Below are positions 45,116 to 54,100 of a DNA stretch of 64,000 nt, piece after piece; positions within the stretch are counted from its first letter, which is position 1; every line of letters starts with the position of its first letter. This stretch comes from Lachnospiraceae bacterium AD3010 (GTDB lineage: Bacteria; Bacillota; Clostridia; Lachnospirales; Lachnospiraceae). Both the position numbers and the translations under genes were made by a program. The notes below the pieces were generated by a model that worked only from the letters and a program-made list of their open reading frames with translations, searched no databases and was not told where the DNA came from. The stretch covers positions 1-64,000 of the forward strand of contig JHWU01000007.1 in assembly GCA_000622025.1 (NCBI GenBank). The letters run 5' to 3'.

Positions 45116-45853
45116 CTATACAATGGCATTGTAGGTGCTGTTATCATCAGATGTCTTTTCGGAGGTACCCTCAGCATTATAAACCTTGCTGCTGCTTAAT
45201 TTATTGGCTGCGGAATTCTTCATGACACTTGCCCTTGACGCCGTAGAATCGGCAAAGGAGCCAGCCCCGCTGAATAAGGCCTTTATACTGCTGATATCCG
45301 CCCCGTTGAACTTATCCCGGTCTATGGAAAGGGTTCCGTCCTTTGCAACGCTGATCCCTATCTGTCCGAGGAGGTTCGAGTTGCTTCTGGTATTTTTCAG
45401 CATCCTTACGGTGACATCATTAAGTGAAGACAGACTTTCGGATGAACCATTCTTAATAAGTGCATTGTAACTGTCTGCAAAATCCTTAACCGCACTGTAT
45501 ATCTTGTCGTAATCATACTCGGAATCGGATTTTGTTCCGTCCTTTGCTGTTTTCTGGAACTCACCCTTCTGATAGATACTTAAGGAGCTGAGCTTATCAA
45601 CTGCCGCGGAAAGATCCTCAGCCGAGGATTTAACGGTATTGTACGCGTTCTTTTCCGTGGTGCTTATGCTGTTCTTAGCTTCCTTCGCACTCTCCTTTTC
45701 CTTTGCATAATAAGCCTTGTAGAGCTTTGATGCGCTCCCGTTCTTTAATGAAGCGTAGTCACCGAGACTGTCGTAAAGGGTTGCGGGTTTTGAGGAAGAG
45801 GCTCCCCCGAATAAATAGGAAAGATCGTTTCCGCTGCTGATGGTATTTGACAT
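45116..45853 (-). CDS. FliD C-terminal-like protein (orphan)
   Basis: The 245-residue protein is Ser/Lys/Ala-rich, without signal peptide or membrane helix. Its middle and end (FADSYNALIKNGSSESLSSL, then MLKNTRSNSNLLGQIGISVAKDGTLSIDRDKF and IKALFSG) follow the pattern of the C-terminal domain of the flagellar cap FliD, while the large FliD middle domain is missing. The N-terminal third (LYDSLGDYASLKNGSASKLYKAYYAKE) is a separate conserved-looking segment. AAGGAGG precedes the ATG by 10 nt. No flagellar genes are adjacent. It could be a flagellar accessory protein or an exported protein using the flagellar apparatus; both are inference. Confidence 0.65.
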   Translation of the reverse strand: MSNTISSGNDLSYLFGGASSSKPATLYDSLGDYASLKNGSASKLYKAYYAKEKESAKEAKNSISTTEKNAYNTVKSSAEDLSAAVDKLSSLSIYQKGEFQKTAKDGTKSDSEYDYDKIYSAVKDFADSYNALIKNGSSESLSSLNDVTVRMLKNTRSNSNLLGQIGISVAKDGTLSIDRDKFNGADISSIKALFSGAGSFADSTASRASVMKNSAANKLSSSKVYNAEGTSEKTSDDNSTYNAIV

Positions 45854-46042
45854 TGTATTTTAACCTCCTTGTATTCCAGCTTGCTAAATTATCTGCAAAA
45901 AATCCCGAATCCGTTCGGTAAAAGAACATAGAATGACTATAAATCTTTTCTAACAAATATATCGGCAAAAATCAAGTTATGTTTACCCCCTGTTTGTTCA
46001 AAATCACATACAATATTATTTAGGAACCAAAGAGACTCTACA
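45854..46042. other. Upstream region of the FliD-like gene
   Basis: AT-rich, presumably carrying the promoter on the minus strand. No repeat of the dispersed families and no credible gene. The complete gene-free interval runs to 46776 and is filled by the repeats listed next. Confidence 0.4.
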
Positions 46043-46212
46043 GTGTCAATCTGAGCGAAGCGACTAAAAAGTGCCAATCATTAAAAGTGTCATTCTGAGC
46101 GGTGCTGCGTGCCAGTGGCACGCGTTCAGCACGGACCGAGTCGGGAGACGAGAAGCGAAGAATCTTTTCCACCGAGGGTAAGATCCTTCGGGCAAAAGCC
46201 CTCAGGATGGAA
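46043..46212. repeat. Cluster of TCATTCTGAG repeats with an inserted nested hairpin
   Basis: A half copy (GTGTCAATCTGAGCGAAGCG) at 46043-46062, a split copy whose halves TGTCATTCTGAGC (46088-46100) and GAAGCGAAGAATCTTTT (46152-46168) surround GGTGCTG-CGTGCC-AGT-GGCACG-CGTTCAGCAC, and an inverted copy AAGATCCTTCGGGC...GCCCTCAGGATGG (46180-46210). The next 70 nt to the fold-back element hold nothing I recognise. Confidence 0.75.
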
Positions 46213-46280
46213 AAACATCCAGTGGATGTTTTTCGGGCACGTTTTGACGCGCCATGCGCGGCAGTGCCCCGCACAAAGAA

Positions 46281-46510
46281 GTGTCCCGGATTGATAACTG
46301 TTTTTTGAGCAATCAGCACGTCCCGCTTAGCGAATCCGAGGCTTATAAATTTTGCGAGTGCGAAGGCCGGGCTTGCTTTTTGTAAAATTTCTGTTATCCA
46401 AAATGTAAATACGCAAGACCGGAACGGCGCCGAGCAAAATTTTGTCATAAGACGAAGGATGAGGTTAGCGGGATCGTAGCGCGAAAAAAACAGTTAGCAG
46501 GCCGGGACAC
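46281..46510 (-). mobile_element. 230-bp fold-back (MITE-like) element, copy B (inverted)
   Basis: Begins GTGTCCCGGATTGATAACTG and ends CAGTTAGCAGGCCGGGACAC. In reverse orientation it matches copy A at 6972-7201 over both arms with the same total length, while the central 35 or so bases are different. Its termini form imperfect inverted repeats. No transposase is nearby. Apparent reading frames through it translate the repeat arm only. Confidence 0.75.
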
Positions 46511-46529
46511 GTTTGAAGAATCCGGAGGA

Positions 46530-46662
46530 AAGATCCTTCGTCGCTATCGCTCCCCAGGATGACATTTGACGGAAGCTGTTGCGAGAAGATCCTTCGTCGC
46601 TATCGCTCCTCAGGATGACATTTGACGGAAGCTGGTGCGAGAAGATCCTTCGTCGGGTCTCA
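46530..46662. repeat. 56-bp tandem units of the TCATCCTGAG repeat
   Basis: Units start at 46530, 46586 and (partial) 46642. Each has AAGATCCTTCGTCGCTATCG, CAGGATGACATTTGACGGAA and a GCTG-TTGCGAG tail; the third stops after CGTCGGGTC. They lie upstream of the amidase gene. Confidence 0.85.
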
Positions 46663-46776
46663 GAAAGACCCGGATTTACAAAACGCTTCAGGTAGTATAT
46701 GATGAATCGGACGCCCTGCCATAGCTTGCAAAGAACCCGGCGGACGGTCATAGAATACAAAAGGAGAATTTCCGGA

Positions 46777-47676
46777 ATGAAGACCAGATTACTTCCTATA
46801 ATAACAGCAGTATGTATGATACTTTCAACTGTGACGGCGAATGCCGCTACTGTAATGATAGATCCGGGGCATGGCGGCGCAGGAACAGCGGGCGCCGGCG
46901 CGATTTACCCTCCCTATATGGAAAAATCCCTGACTCTCGATGTTGCGAATCAGCTTTGCTCGGAGCTCAATGCATCCGGTATTTCTGCGGCAATGACCCG
47001 TACGGGAGATACCGCCCTCTCTCTTCCTGAGAGAGCGGCAATAGCAAAAAATTCCGGTGCAAAGCTTTTAGTCAGCATACACTTCAATGCTTCAGCAGCC
47101 CATGACAAAAGCGGCTGTGCCGTTTGGACATCCATGTTCGGAAACCACTATAAGGCGGGAGCGGAGTGCGGAAACGCCATTCTTTCGAATCTAAGCTCCT
47201 TAGGCTTTGTAAATAAGGGTGTGTGGACGAAGGCCGGATCCCAGGGAGATTATTACGGGGTTGTCCGCTACGGAACGAGCGTTGGAATACCCACCATTAT
47301 CGTAGAACACTGCTATATGGACAATGCCACAGACAGAGCCATCCTTGAAAGCGTAGGTACAGGCAGCCTGGCTCATGCAGATGCCGCCGGGATAAGCAGC
47401 TTTATCGGCAGTGCCACAGGACAGGCTCTTGTAAACGGAGGTCTTGACACCTCCGCCGCAAATTCCGCAAGCTCCGTAACAGTAGCCGCCGGCTCCGGAA
47501 AAAGCAGCGGAAGCAGCGGCTCATCTGCAAATCTTAAGGCCAATTTCTCTGATGCCGAATGGCAGTGGCTCCTTAGCCAGTGGGCCTATACGGGTAATGC
47601 CGAAACCGTCATCACCCAGGTCCCCTTATCGGATCTAAAGGCTCTTATCGAAGAGCATAATAAGGGCAATATTTAA
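46777..47676 (+). CDS. Secreted N-acetylmuramoyl-L-alanine amidase (Amidase_3)
   Basis: The 299-residue protein has a signal peptide (KTRLLPIITAVCMILSTVTANA) and a zinc amidase domain with His32 (DPGHGG), Glu49 (YMEKS), His102 (VSIHFNAS) and catalytic Glu177 (IIVEHCYMDN). It cuts the bond between muramic acid and the stem peptide. After a Ser/Gly-rich linker (about 235-255) there is a short C-terminal module (FSDAEWQWLLSQWAYTGN). AAAGGAGA 9-10 nt upstream fixes the start. It converges with the DUF3048 gene and overlaps it by 4 nt. Confidence 0.93.
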   Translation: MKTRLLPIITAVCMILSTVTANAATVMIDPGHGGAGTAGAGAIYPPYMEKSLTLDVANQLCSELNASGISAAMTRTGDTALSLPERAAIAKNSGAKLLVSIHFNASAAHDKSGCAVWTSMFGNHYKAGAECGNAILSNLSSLGFVNKGVWTKAGSQGDYYGVVRYGTSVGIPTIIVEHCYMDNATDRAILESVGTGSLAHADAAGISSFIGSATGQALVNGGLDTSAANSASSVTVAAGSGKSSGSSGSSANLKANFSDAEWQWLLSQWAYTGNAETVITQVPLSDLKALIEEHNKGNI

Positions 47677-49532
47677 TTATATTTCGGTTTCCTGCCCTTC
47701 TGGGCAATCCCGATATAAGTTTTTCCGGTATTAAGCTTTATCTCATTCCCTGCGTCATCATAGTATTTCGTAGGGCTGTAGTCTCCTGTTTTTTTCCAGT
47801 GAATATGAATGCACTTCCCCTTTGTAAAGAAGTAACCGTCCTCCGTTGAATCCAGCATGGTGAATCCGAGATAGCCCTTCTTGTCAAGCTGGCTCCACTT
47901 TGTATTCTGGATTATCACATTGGCGAAGGCAATCTGACGGCCGTTAATGGCATCCTTCTGGGGACCGCCGTGGATATTCTTATAATACAGCCCGTCAGAC
48001 GCATTGTAGTTAAAGGAGCTCTTGCTGTAGGGGAAGATATCCGAAAGATCGATATTAGAAGCATTCTCTCCTCCCGGAAGATCATTTACACCCTCCGCAA
48101 AGCTAAAGTGCTTAGGGTTATAATAGCCGGACCTAAGGCTCGTAAGATAGCCCTGCTGCACACAGGCCTTCTGTATACCCGAGGCGGAAATATAGGCATT
48201 ATGCGGAGCCTGTCTGTCGGAGGTCCTGAAGAACTGTCCGGCACCGGGAGCCTTTCCTCCCACTCCGTACTCGTAGGTTCCGGAGATATTATTCATATCC
48301 GGGGCATTAATAACCCCCTTCATATAGGCTACGCCGCCGAAGTGTATGAGGATCGGATCCCATTCCTTTGCAGCATAGATATAATATAACCTGCAGCTTC
48401 TTAAGTTTCCTATTCTGGAAAGATCCGTCCAGTTGGGAATGATGGCCATCTGCCTTGAAATGCCTCCCTCTTCCATGATCTCATAGAGAATATCCGCACG
48501 GCTTATGCCGTATGATGGCTGAGCTGCCTTGTCCGTAGGCATCATAACCGCAAGAGGTCTTGTATTTGCCTGAGCAGAGGTGACATTTTCGTTGGTATAA
48601 ACGCTTTTTGTACTGCCCTCCTTATATACACTAGCAACCGTCTTCGGTAAGGGTGTGCTGTTATCCTCGGCACCGTCTGCCATCATAGAATCAATATCGC
48701 TGTCCGGATCCGTACCGGCAGCCTCTGTCGTAGAAGCGCTGGAATCTGAGCCCTTTTGAGCTCCGGTCAGCACACTGCCCGTATAGTGTCCAAGATACTT
48801 TCCGTAATAATTTGCCCAGGAATAGCTGTATTTACCGAGAGGAGCGCTCTTTCCTGCCCCGAGAGCCCTGTAGCTTGCAGACTGATTCTGGGCATTCAGC
48901 ACCGCAGCGTCCTCTGCAGCAGCATATGCCCTGACGTCAAATGAAGCATTGCCCTGTTCTCCGTTAGCGATACCTGTTTCCACAAAATACCGTAAAAGCT
49001 GGGCTGCATCACCTCCAAGCTCAGGATGCTTAGCCTGATAGTAGGCCGCATCAAAAACCTTTGAATAGTCCCGTCCATTGTAGGTGGTTGCGGTCACTGT
49101 CGCTTCCGGTCTTCCCAAAAGATATGGGTTATTGAGGCAGGAGGACATTATATTATAAAACGCATCCTTTTCTCCGTTCTTTTTACCGAGATACTCCTCA
49201 CAATAGGAGGACAGCGTATTGTAATCCAAAGTGTAACCGTTATCAAGAAGCATCTCCAGATTCCGGTAATTATTCTTCGCCATATCAAGGGTAATCTCTT
49301 TTGATCCAAGATATGACTGAGGAGCAAAGCTCCAGTATGCATTTTCCACCTCTGTAAGGTATGAAGGATTCCAGGTACCCGGGTCACTGCTCCCAAGCTT
49401 CTGCATCATTTCAGAGGTGGAGGTAAAGCGTGTATTCCTTGTTACCGCAGCAGCTGCAGCTGTAACAAAGAAAAGGGAAAGACAGAGACCTAAAATTATT
49501 ACTCTAAGAATATCATTTCTAAAGTGTTTCAT
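47673..49532 (-). CDS. Secreted DUF3048 (YerB-like) protein with extra N-terminal region
   Basis: The 619-residue protein starts with a signal peptide or anchor (ILRVIILGLCLSLFFVTAAAAA). Residues about 20-250 are a Tyr/Asn-rich region, including YSKVFDAAYYQAKHPELGGD and LRYFVETGIANGEQGNASFDVRAYA, a pattern seen in surface modules of related bacteria. After a low-complexity linker the DUF3048 domain follows (RPLAVMMPTDKAAQPSYGISRADILYEIMEEGG, IGNLRSCRLYYI). DUF3048 is implicated in envelope function, activity unknown. Start 49532 is set by AAGGA 7 nt upstream, located in the tail of the preceding terminator. Confidence 0.85.
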   Translation of the reverse strand: MKHFRNDILRVIILGLCLSLFFVTAAAAAVTRNTRFTSTSEMMQKLGSSDPGTWNPSYLTEVENAYWSFAPQSYLGSKEITLDMAKNNYRNLEMLLDNGYTLDYNTLSSYCEEYLGKKNGEKDAFYNIMSSCLNNPYLLGRPEATVTATTYNGRDYSKVFDAAYYQAKHPELGGDAAQLLRYFVETGIANGEQGNASFDVRAYAAAEDAAVLNAQNQSASYRALGAGKSAPLGKYSYSWANYYGKYLGHYTGSVLTGAQKGSDSSASTTEAAGTDPDSDIDSMMADGAEDNSTPLPKTVASVYKEGSTKSVYTNENVTSAQANTRPLAVMMPTDKAAQPSYGISRADILYEIMEEGGISRQMAIIPNWTDLSRIGNLRSCRLYYIYAAKEWDPILIHFGGVAYMKGVINAPDMNNISGTYEYGVGGKAPGAGQFFRTSDRQAPHNAYISASGIQKACVQQGYLTSLRSGYYNPKHFSFAEGVNDLPGGENASNIDLSDIFPYSKSSFNYNASDGLYYKNIHGGPQKDAINGRQIAFANVIIQNTKWSQLDKKGYLGFTMLDSTEDGYFFTKGKCIHIHWKKTGDYSPTKYYDDAGNEIKLNTGKTYIGIAQKGRKPKYN

Positions 49533-49545
49533 ATACTCATCCTTA

Positions 49546-49577
49546 AAAAAATCCCGTGCCGGACATTCCGGCACGGG
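49546..49577 (-). terminator. Strong terminator after the coiled-coil gene
   Basis: On the minus strand CCCGTGCCGGA-ATG-TCCGGCACGGG is followed by ATTTTTTT and immediately by AAGGATGAGTATATG, the ribosome binding site and start of the DUF3048 gene. Confidence 0.9.
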
Positions 49578-49598
49578 ACCAAAATAACTAAACTGAAA

Positions 49599-50948
49599 TT
49601 ACTTCCTTACTGCTTCCCACTTCTTAAGTGCATCATTGTATGCATCAAGAGCTTCCTGAACCTTCTTGTCAGCCTCAGCCTTTGCCTTGTCAGCAGCATC
49701 CTGAGCATCACGCTTTACCTTTGCAGCAGCTTCATTAGCAGTATTGATGGTTGCTCTCTTTTCAGCGTCAGCAGAAGCTATCTTGTCATTAGCCTGCTTC
49801 CTGGCAATAGCAGCAGCCTCTTCAGCATCACGTGCAGCCTTTGCAGCATCAGATGCAGCCTTGAAGTAAGCATCATCGATTATCTTGCTTGCATCGATGG
49901 AAACCTGGTTAGCATTAAATGCGTAACGGGCAATGATGGAATTGAGAACCTCGATATCAACAGCAGCATCCTTAGCAGCTCTCATAGCAGCATCAGCAGC
50001 AGCTGCATCAGCCTTACGTACTGCAGCGTCATTGTTGTAAGCAACAAGTGCGGCATCCTCATAAGCCTTCTTAGCCTTGTCGGCAGCCTCAAATTCGGCA
50101 GCAGCTATCTTTCTGTCGCGCTCCTTTAATGCCTCAGCCTTGTCCTGATCAGCCTTGCTCTCTACAGAAGCAGCATTAGCCTTTGCATCCTTAACCTTCT
50201 TCTCAAGTCTCTGGATCTCAGCGAGCTTCTTCTTATCCTTCTTAGCCTGCTTCAGATCATCCTCAGCATCCTTAACAGCATCATTGGCCTTCTTTATCTT
50301 CTCGTCAAGCTTATCGAGCTGATCATCGGCATCATCTCTTGCCTTCTCGATCTTGTCATCACAGGCATCAGCTGCGTCCTTAGCGATCTTGTCAGCCTTC
50401 TCATTGGCATCCTTAATAGCATCTGCAGCCTTATCAGCTACCTTGTCAGCTGCATCATAAGCATCTTTTGCGATCTTGTCAGCCTTTTCATTGGCATCCT
50501 TGATAGCATCTGCAGCCTTATCTGCTTCCTTATCGGCTCTGTCGAATGCATCCTTTACTGCTTCCTTCTGTGCATCCTCGATATCCTTTGCAGCATCATC
50601 AGCCTTCTCGGCATCCTTCTTAGCCTTGTCTGCAGCATCCTTCTTTGCCTTCTTGGCAGCATCGTTAGCATCATCACGTGCGTCCTTTGCAGCCTTCTCA
50701 GCCTTCTCGATTGCCTTGTCAGCAGCTTCCCTTGCCTTCTTAGCTTCCTCGTCGGCAGCCTCCTGAGCCTTCTTCTTCTCCTCGGCAGCCTTTTCCTTGG
50801 CGTCCTTCAGAGCCTCCTCAGCATCCTCGACCCTATCCTCGGCTGACTTTGCAAAGGTGGTCATCATTCCGACACTTGCAAGGGGCAGATTTGCCGTCAT
50901 TGCTGCGATGATAACACCGGCAACAGCCTTGTTAAACTTCCTCGTCAT
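49599..50948 (-). CDS. Secreted Ala/Lys/Asp-rich helical protein
   Basis: The 449-residue protein has a signal peptide (TRKFNKAVAGVIIAAMTANLPLASVGMM, cleavage near residue 35) and then almost unbroken charged alpha-helical sequence dominated by Ala, Lys, Asp and Glu. A 30-residue duplication is visible (ADKAADAIKDANEKADKIAK occurs twice). There is no cell-wall sorting motif, membrane anchor or cysteine pair. I recognise no enzyme; it resembles LEA-like, apolipoprotein-like or coiled-coil surface proteins. ATG 50948 follows AAAGGAG by 11 nt. A consensus promoter and a strong terminator suggest high expression as a single-gene message. Confidence 0.8.
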   Translation of the reverse strand: MTRKFNKAVAGVIIAAMTANLPLASVGMMTTFAKSAEDRVEDAEEALKDAKEKAAEEKKKAQEAADEEAKKAREAADKAIEKAEKAAKDARDDANDAAKKAKKDAADKAKKDAEKADDAAKDIEDAQKEAVKDAFDRADKEADKAADAIKDANEKADKIAKDAYDAADKVADKAADAIKDANEKADKIAKDAADACDDKIEKARDDADDQLDKLDEKIKKANDAVKDAEDDLKQAKKDKKKLAEIQRLEKKVKDAKANAASVESKADQDKAEALKERDRKIAAAEFEAADKAKKAYEDAALVAYNNDAAVRKADAAAADAAMRAAKDAAVDIEVLNSIIARYAFNANQVSIDASKIIDDAYFKAASDAAKAARDAEEAAAIARKQANDKIASADAEKRATINTANEAAAKVKRDAQDAADKAKAEADKKVQEALDAYNDALKKWEAVRK

Positions 50949-51016
50949 AACTAAATTATCTCCTTTCATACAATTTCATAAATGATTGCAGAAGCTTTTA
51001 TTTACTCCTGTGAGTC

Positions 51017-51045
51017 ATTATAGCACCGTTTCATAAAGTAAACAA
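51017..51045 (-). promoter_or_regulatory. Promoter of the coiled-coil protein gene
   Basis: TTGTTT (51040-51045) and perfect TATAAT (51017-51022) separated by 17 nt on the minus strand, about 70 nt before the start codon. Confidence 0.75.
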
Positions 51046-51069
51046 CTTATATTTATATTTGTTATATCA

Positions 51070-51130
51070 GGGTCATAAGTCTGAATTCATTTCGTGCTTG
51101 CACGAAAATGAATGAAAGACTTAATGACCC
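51070..51130. terminator. Long nested inverted repeat after nifJ
   Basis: GGGTCAT-AAGTCT ... AGACTTAATGACCC encloses TTCATTT-CGTGC-TT-GCACG-AAAATGAA, giving a stem of nearly 30 bp over 61 bp. It starts 16 nt after the nifJ stop. No U-tract, so a transcript-stabilising or bidirectional terminator role is possible. Confidence 0.6.
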
Positions 51131-51145
51131 GTCTTAATTAATACA

Positions 51146-54100
51146 TTATTTGTAAAGGTCCACAAGTCCCTGCAGATGAGCAAAGTGTTTCTCGGCATTC
51201 TCGGCTGCGGCCTTAAAGAGCCTGTCGGCCTTTTCGGCATTGACCTTCTTCAGAGCTGTATAACGTGCCTCTCCATCCAGGAAGTCCTGATAAGGAATGG
51301 TAGCTGCCTTGGAGTCAAGAGTAAACTTATTTGTCTCGGCTGCGGGATTGAACCTGAAGAGGTTCCAGTATCCTGCATCAACAGCCTTCTTCTCTTCATC
51401 CATAGCCTTGCCCATACCAACTCTTATCCTGTGGTTGATGCAGGGAGCATATCCTATGATAAGTGAAGGTCCGTTATATGCCTCAGCCTCGGAAAGAGCT
51501 TTAACAAGCTGGTTCATATTAGCACCCATGGAAACCTGGGCAACATATACGTAGCCGTAGCTCATTGCGATGGCTGCAAGATCCTTCTGCTTGATCTCCT
51601 TACCGCCTGCAGCAAACTGTGCAACCGCACCGGTAGGTGTAGCCTTACTGGACTGTCCGCCTGTATTTGAGTAAACCTCGGTGTTGAATACGAACACATT
51701 TACATCCTCACCGGATGCAAGAACGTGGTCAAGACCGCCGAAGCCGATATCGTAAGCCCAGCCGTCACCACCGAAGATCCACTGTGACTTCTTGGACAGG
51801 AAGTCCTTATTCTTTATAAGCTCCTTCGCCTCGGGAGCGGAATTGCCCTCAAGTGCCTTAAGAAGCTCGTTTGTAGCGGCTGTATTCAGCGCTGTGGAAT
51901 CAAAGGTTTCGATCCACTTGTCAACAGCTGCCTTCACGGAAGAATCCTTCTCAGCAAGGGCCACTGCCTGCTTCTTTAAGTTCTCACGGAGCGTCTTCTG
52001 AGCAAGATGCATTCCGTAACCGAACTCGGCATTGTCCTCGAAGAGGGAATTATCCCAGGCGGGACCATGACCTTCCTTATTTACAGTATAAGGAGTTGAA
52101 GGTGAGGAGTTACCCCAGATACTTGTACATCCTGTAGCATTTGAGATATACATCCTGTCACCGAAGAGCTGTGTGATGAGCTTCGCATAAGGAGTCTCAC
52201 CGCAGCCTGCGCAGGCACCGGAGAACTCAAGGAGAGGCTGCTTAAACTGTGAACCCTTTACGGAATCGATCTTGAACTTGTCAATAACCTCCTGCTTCTC
52301 GGGAAGCTCAACAGCATAGTCAAAATAAACCTGCTCCGCCTTCAGAGCATCATCAAGGTTCTTCATTTCAAGAGCCTTATTGCCCTTCATTCCGGGACAT
52401 ACATTCACGCAGGAACCGCAGCCCAGGCAGTCCATATCGGAAACAACGATCGAGAACTTGTAGCCCGGTACGCCGTTAAGATCCTTAACCTTCATATCCT
52501 TCGGAGCCTTGGCAACCTCATCATCCGTCATTGCAACGGGACGTATAGCTGCGTGAGGACATACATATGAGCAGAACTCACACTGGATACAGTCATCTGC
52601 ATTCCATACGGGAACGGATACGGAAACGCCTCTCTTCTCGTATGCTGCAGTACCTGAAGGTGTTGAGCCGTCGGTATATCTCTGTACGATAGATACGGGG
52701 ATGGAATTTCCTTCCTGTGCGGAAACCTTGATCTGTACATCATTAACGAAGTCGATGACATCCTTGGTGCCCTTTGTAGCCTTCGGATAATCAAGACCCT
52801 CGTCCTTGCCGTCCTTCCAGGAATCGGGAACCTTAACCTCTACGATACCGGTGGCACCGAGATCGATAGCGTTCCAGTTCTTCTGTACAACGTCATCACC
52901 CTTTAAGCCGTAGGTCTTCTTTGCGGCAGCCTTCATAAGCTCGATCGCCTTCTCCTCGGGGATGATGCCGGTGAGCTTGAAGAATGCTGACTGAAGAATG
53001 GTATTTATACGTGTGGGTCCCATGCCGGACTCAATACCGAGCTTTACGCCGTCTATGGTGTAGAACTTGATATTATGCTTTGCGATATAGGCCTTAACCT
53101 GTCCGGGAAGGTGCTCGTCCAGCTCTTCTCCTGTCCAGGGGCAGTTAAGAAGGAAGGTTCCTCCGTCCACAAGCTCCTGAACCATATTGTACTTTCTCAC
53201 ATAAGCTGCATTGTGGCAGGCAACGAAATTGGCCTGATGGATAAGGTAGGTGGATTTGATGGGCTTATCACCGAATCTTAAGTGAGACATTGTGATACCG
53301 CCGGACTTCTTCGAATCATAGTCAAAGTAAGCCTGAACGTACTTATCGGTATTGTCGCCGATGATCTTGATGGAGTTCTTGTTCGCTCCCACGGTTCCGT
53401 CAGCGCCGAGACCCCAGAACTTACAGCATACTGTGCCTTCGGGAGTTGTAACGAGAGCTTCTCCGGAATCAAGTGAAAGATTGGTAACATCATCTGTGAT
53501 GCTGATGGTGAATTCCTTCTTGTCCTTATTGTGGTAAACGGCAACGATCTCACTGGGAGTGGTATCCTTTGAGCCTAAGCCGTAACGTCCGTGAAGTATC
53601 TCAACATCTGCGAACTTCGTGCCGCGTACCGCAGTCATGACATCCTGTGCCAGAGGCTCTGCTATGGAACCGGGCTCCTTTGTACGGTCAAGAACGGAAA
53701 TGGTCTTCACGCTGTCAGGTATTGCCTTTACAAACTCTTCCGTTACGAAAGGCCTGTAGAGACGTACCTTTATAAGTCCGACCTTCTCGCCCTTTGCTGC
53801 GAGATAATCGATGGTCTCTTCGATGGTGTCGTTTACAGAGCCCATTGCTACGATAATGTGGGTAGCATCCTTTGCTCCGTAGTAATTGAAGAGCTTGTAA
53901 TCGGTACCGATCTTCTTGTTGATCTTGTCCATGTATTCCTGAACGATGGCAGGAAGATCATTATATGCCGTATTGCAGCTTTCCCTTGTCTGGAAGAAGA
54001 GATCCGGATTCTGTGCGGAGCCCTTTTCACAGGGATGATTGGGATTCAGTGCATTGGCACGGAACTTATCAATTGCATCATAATCGATGATGTCTTCAAA

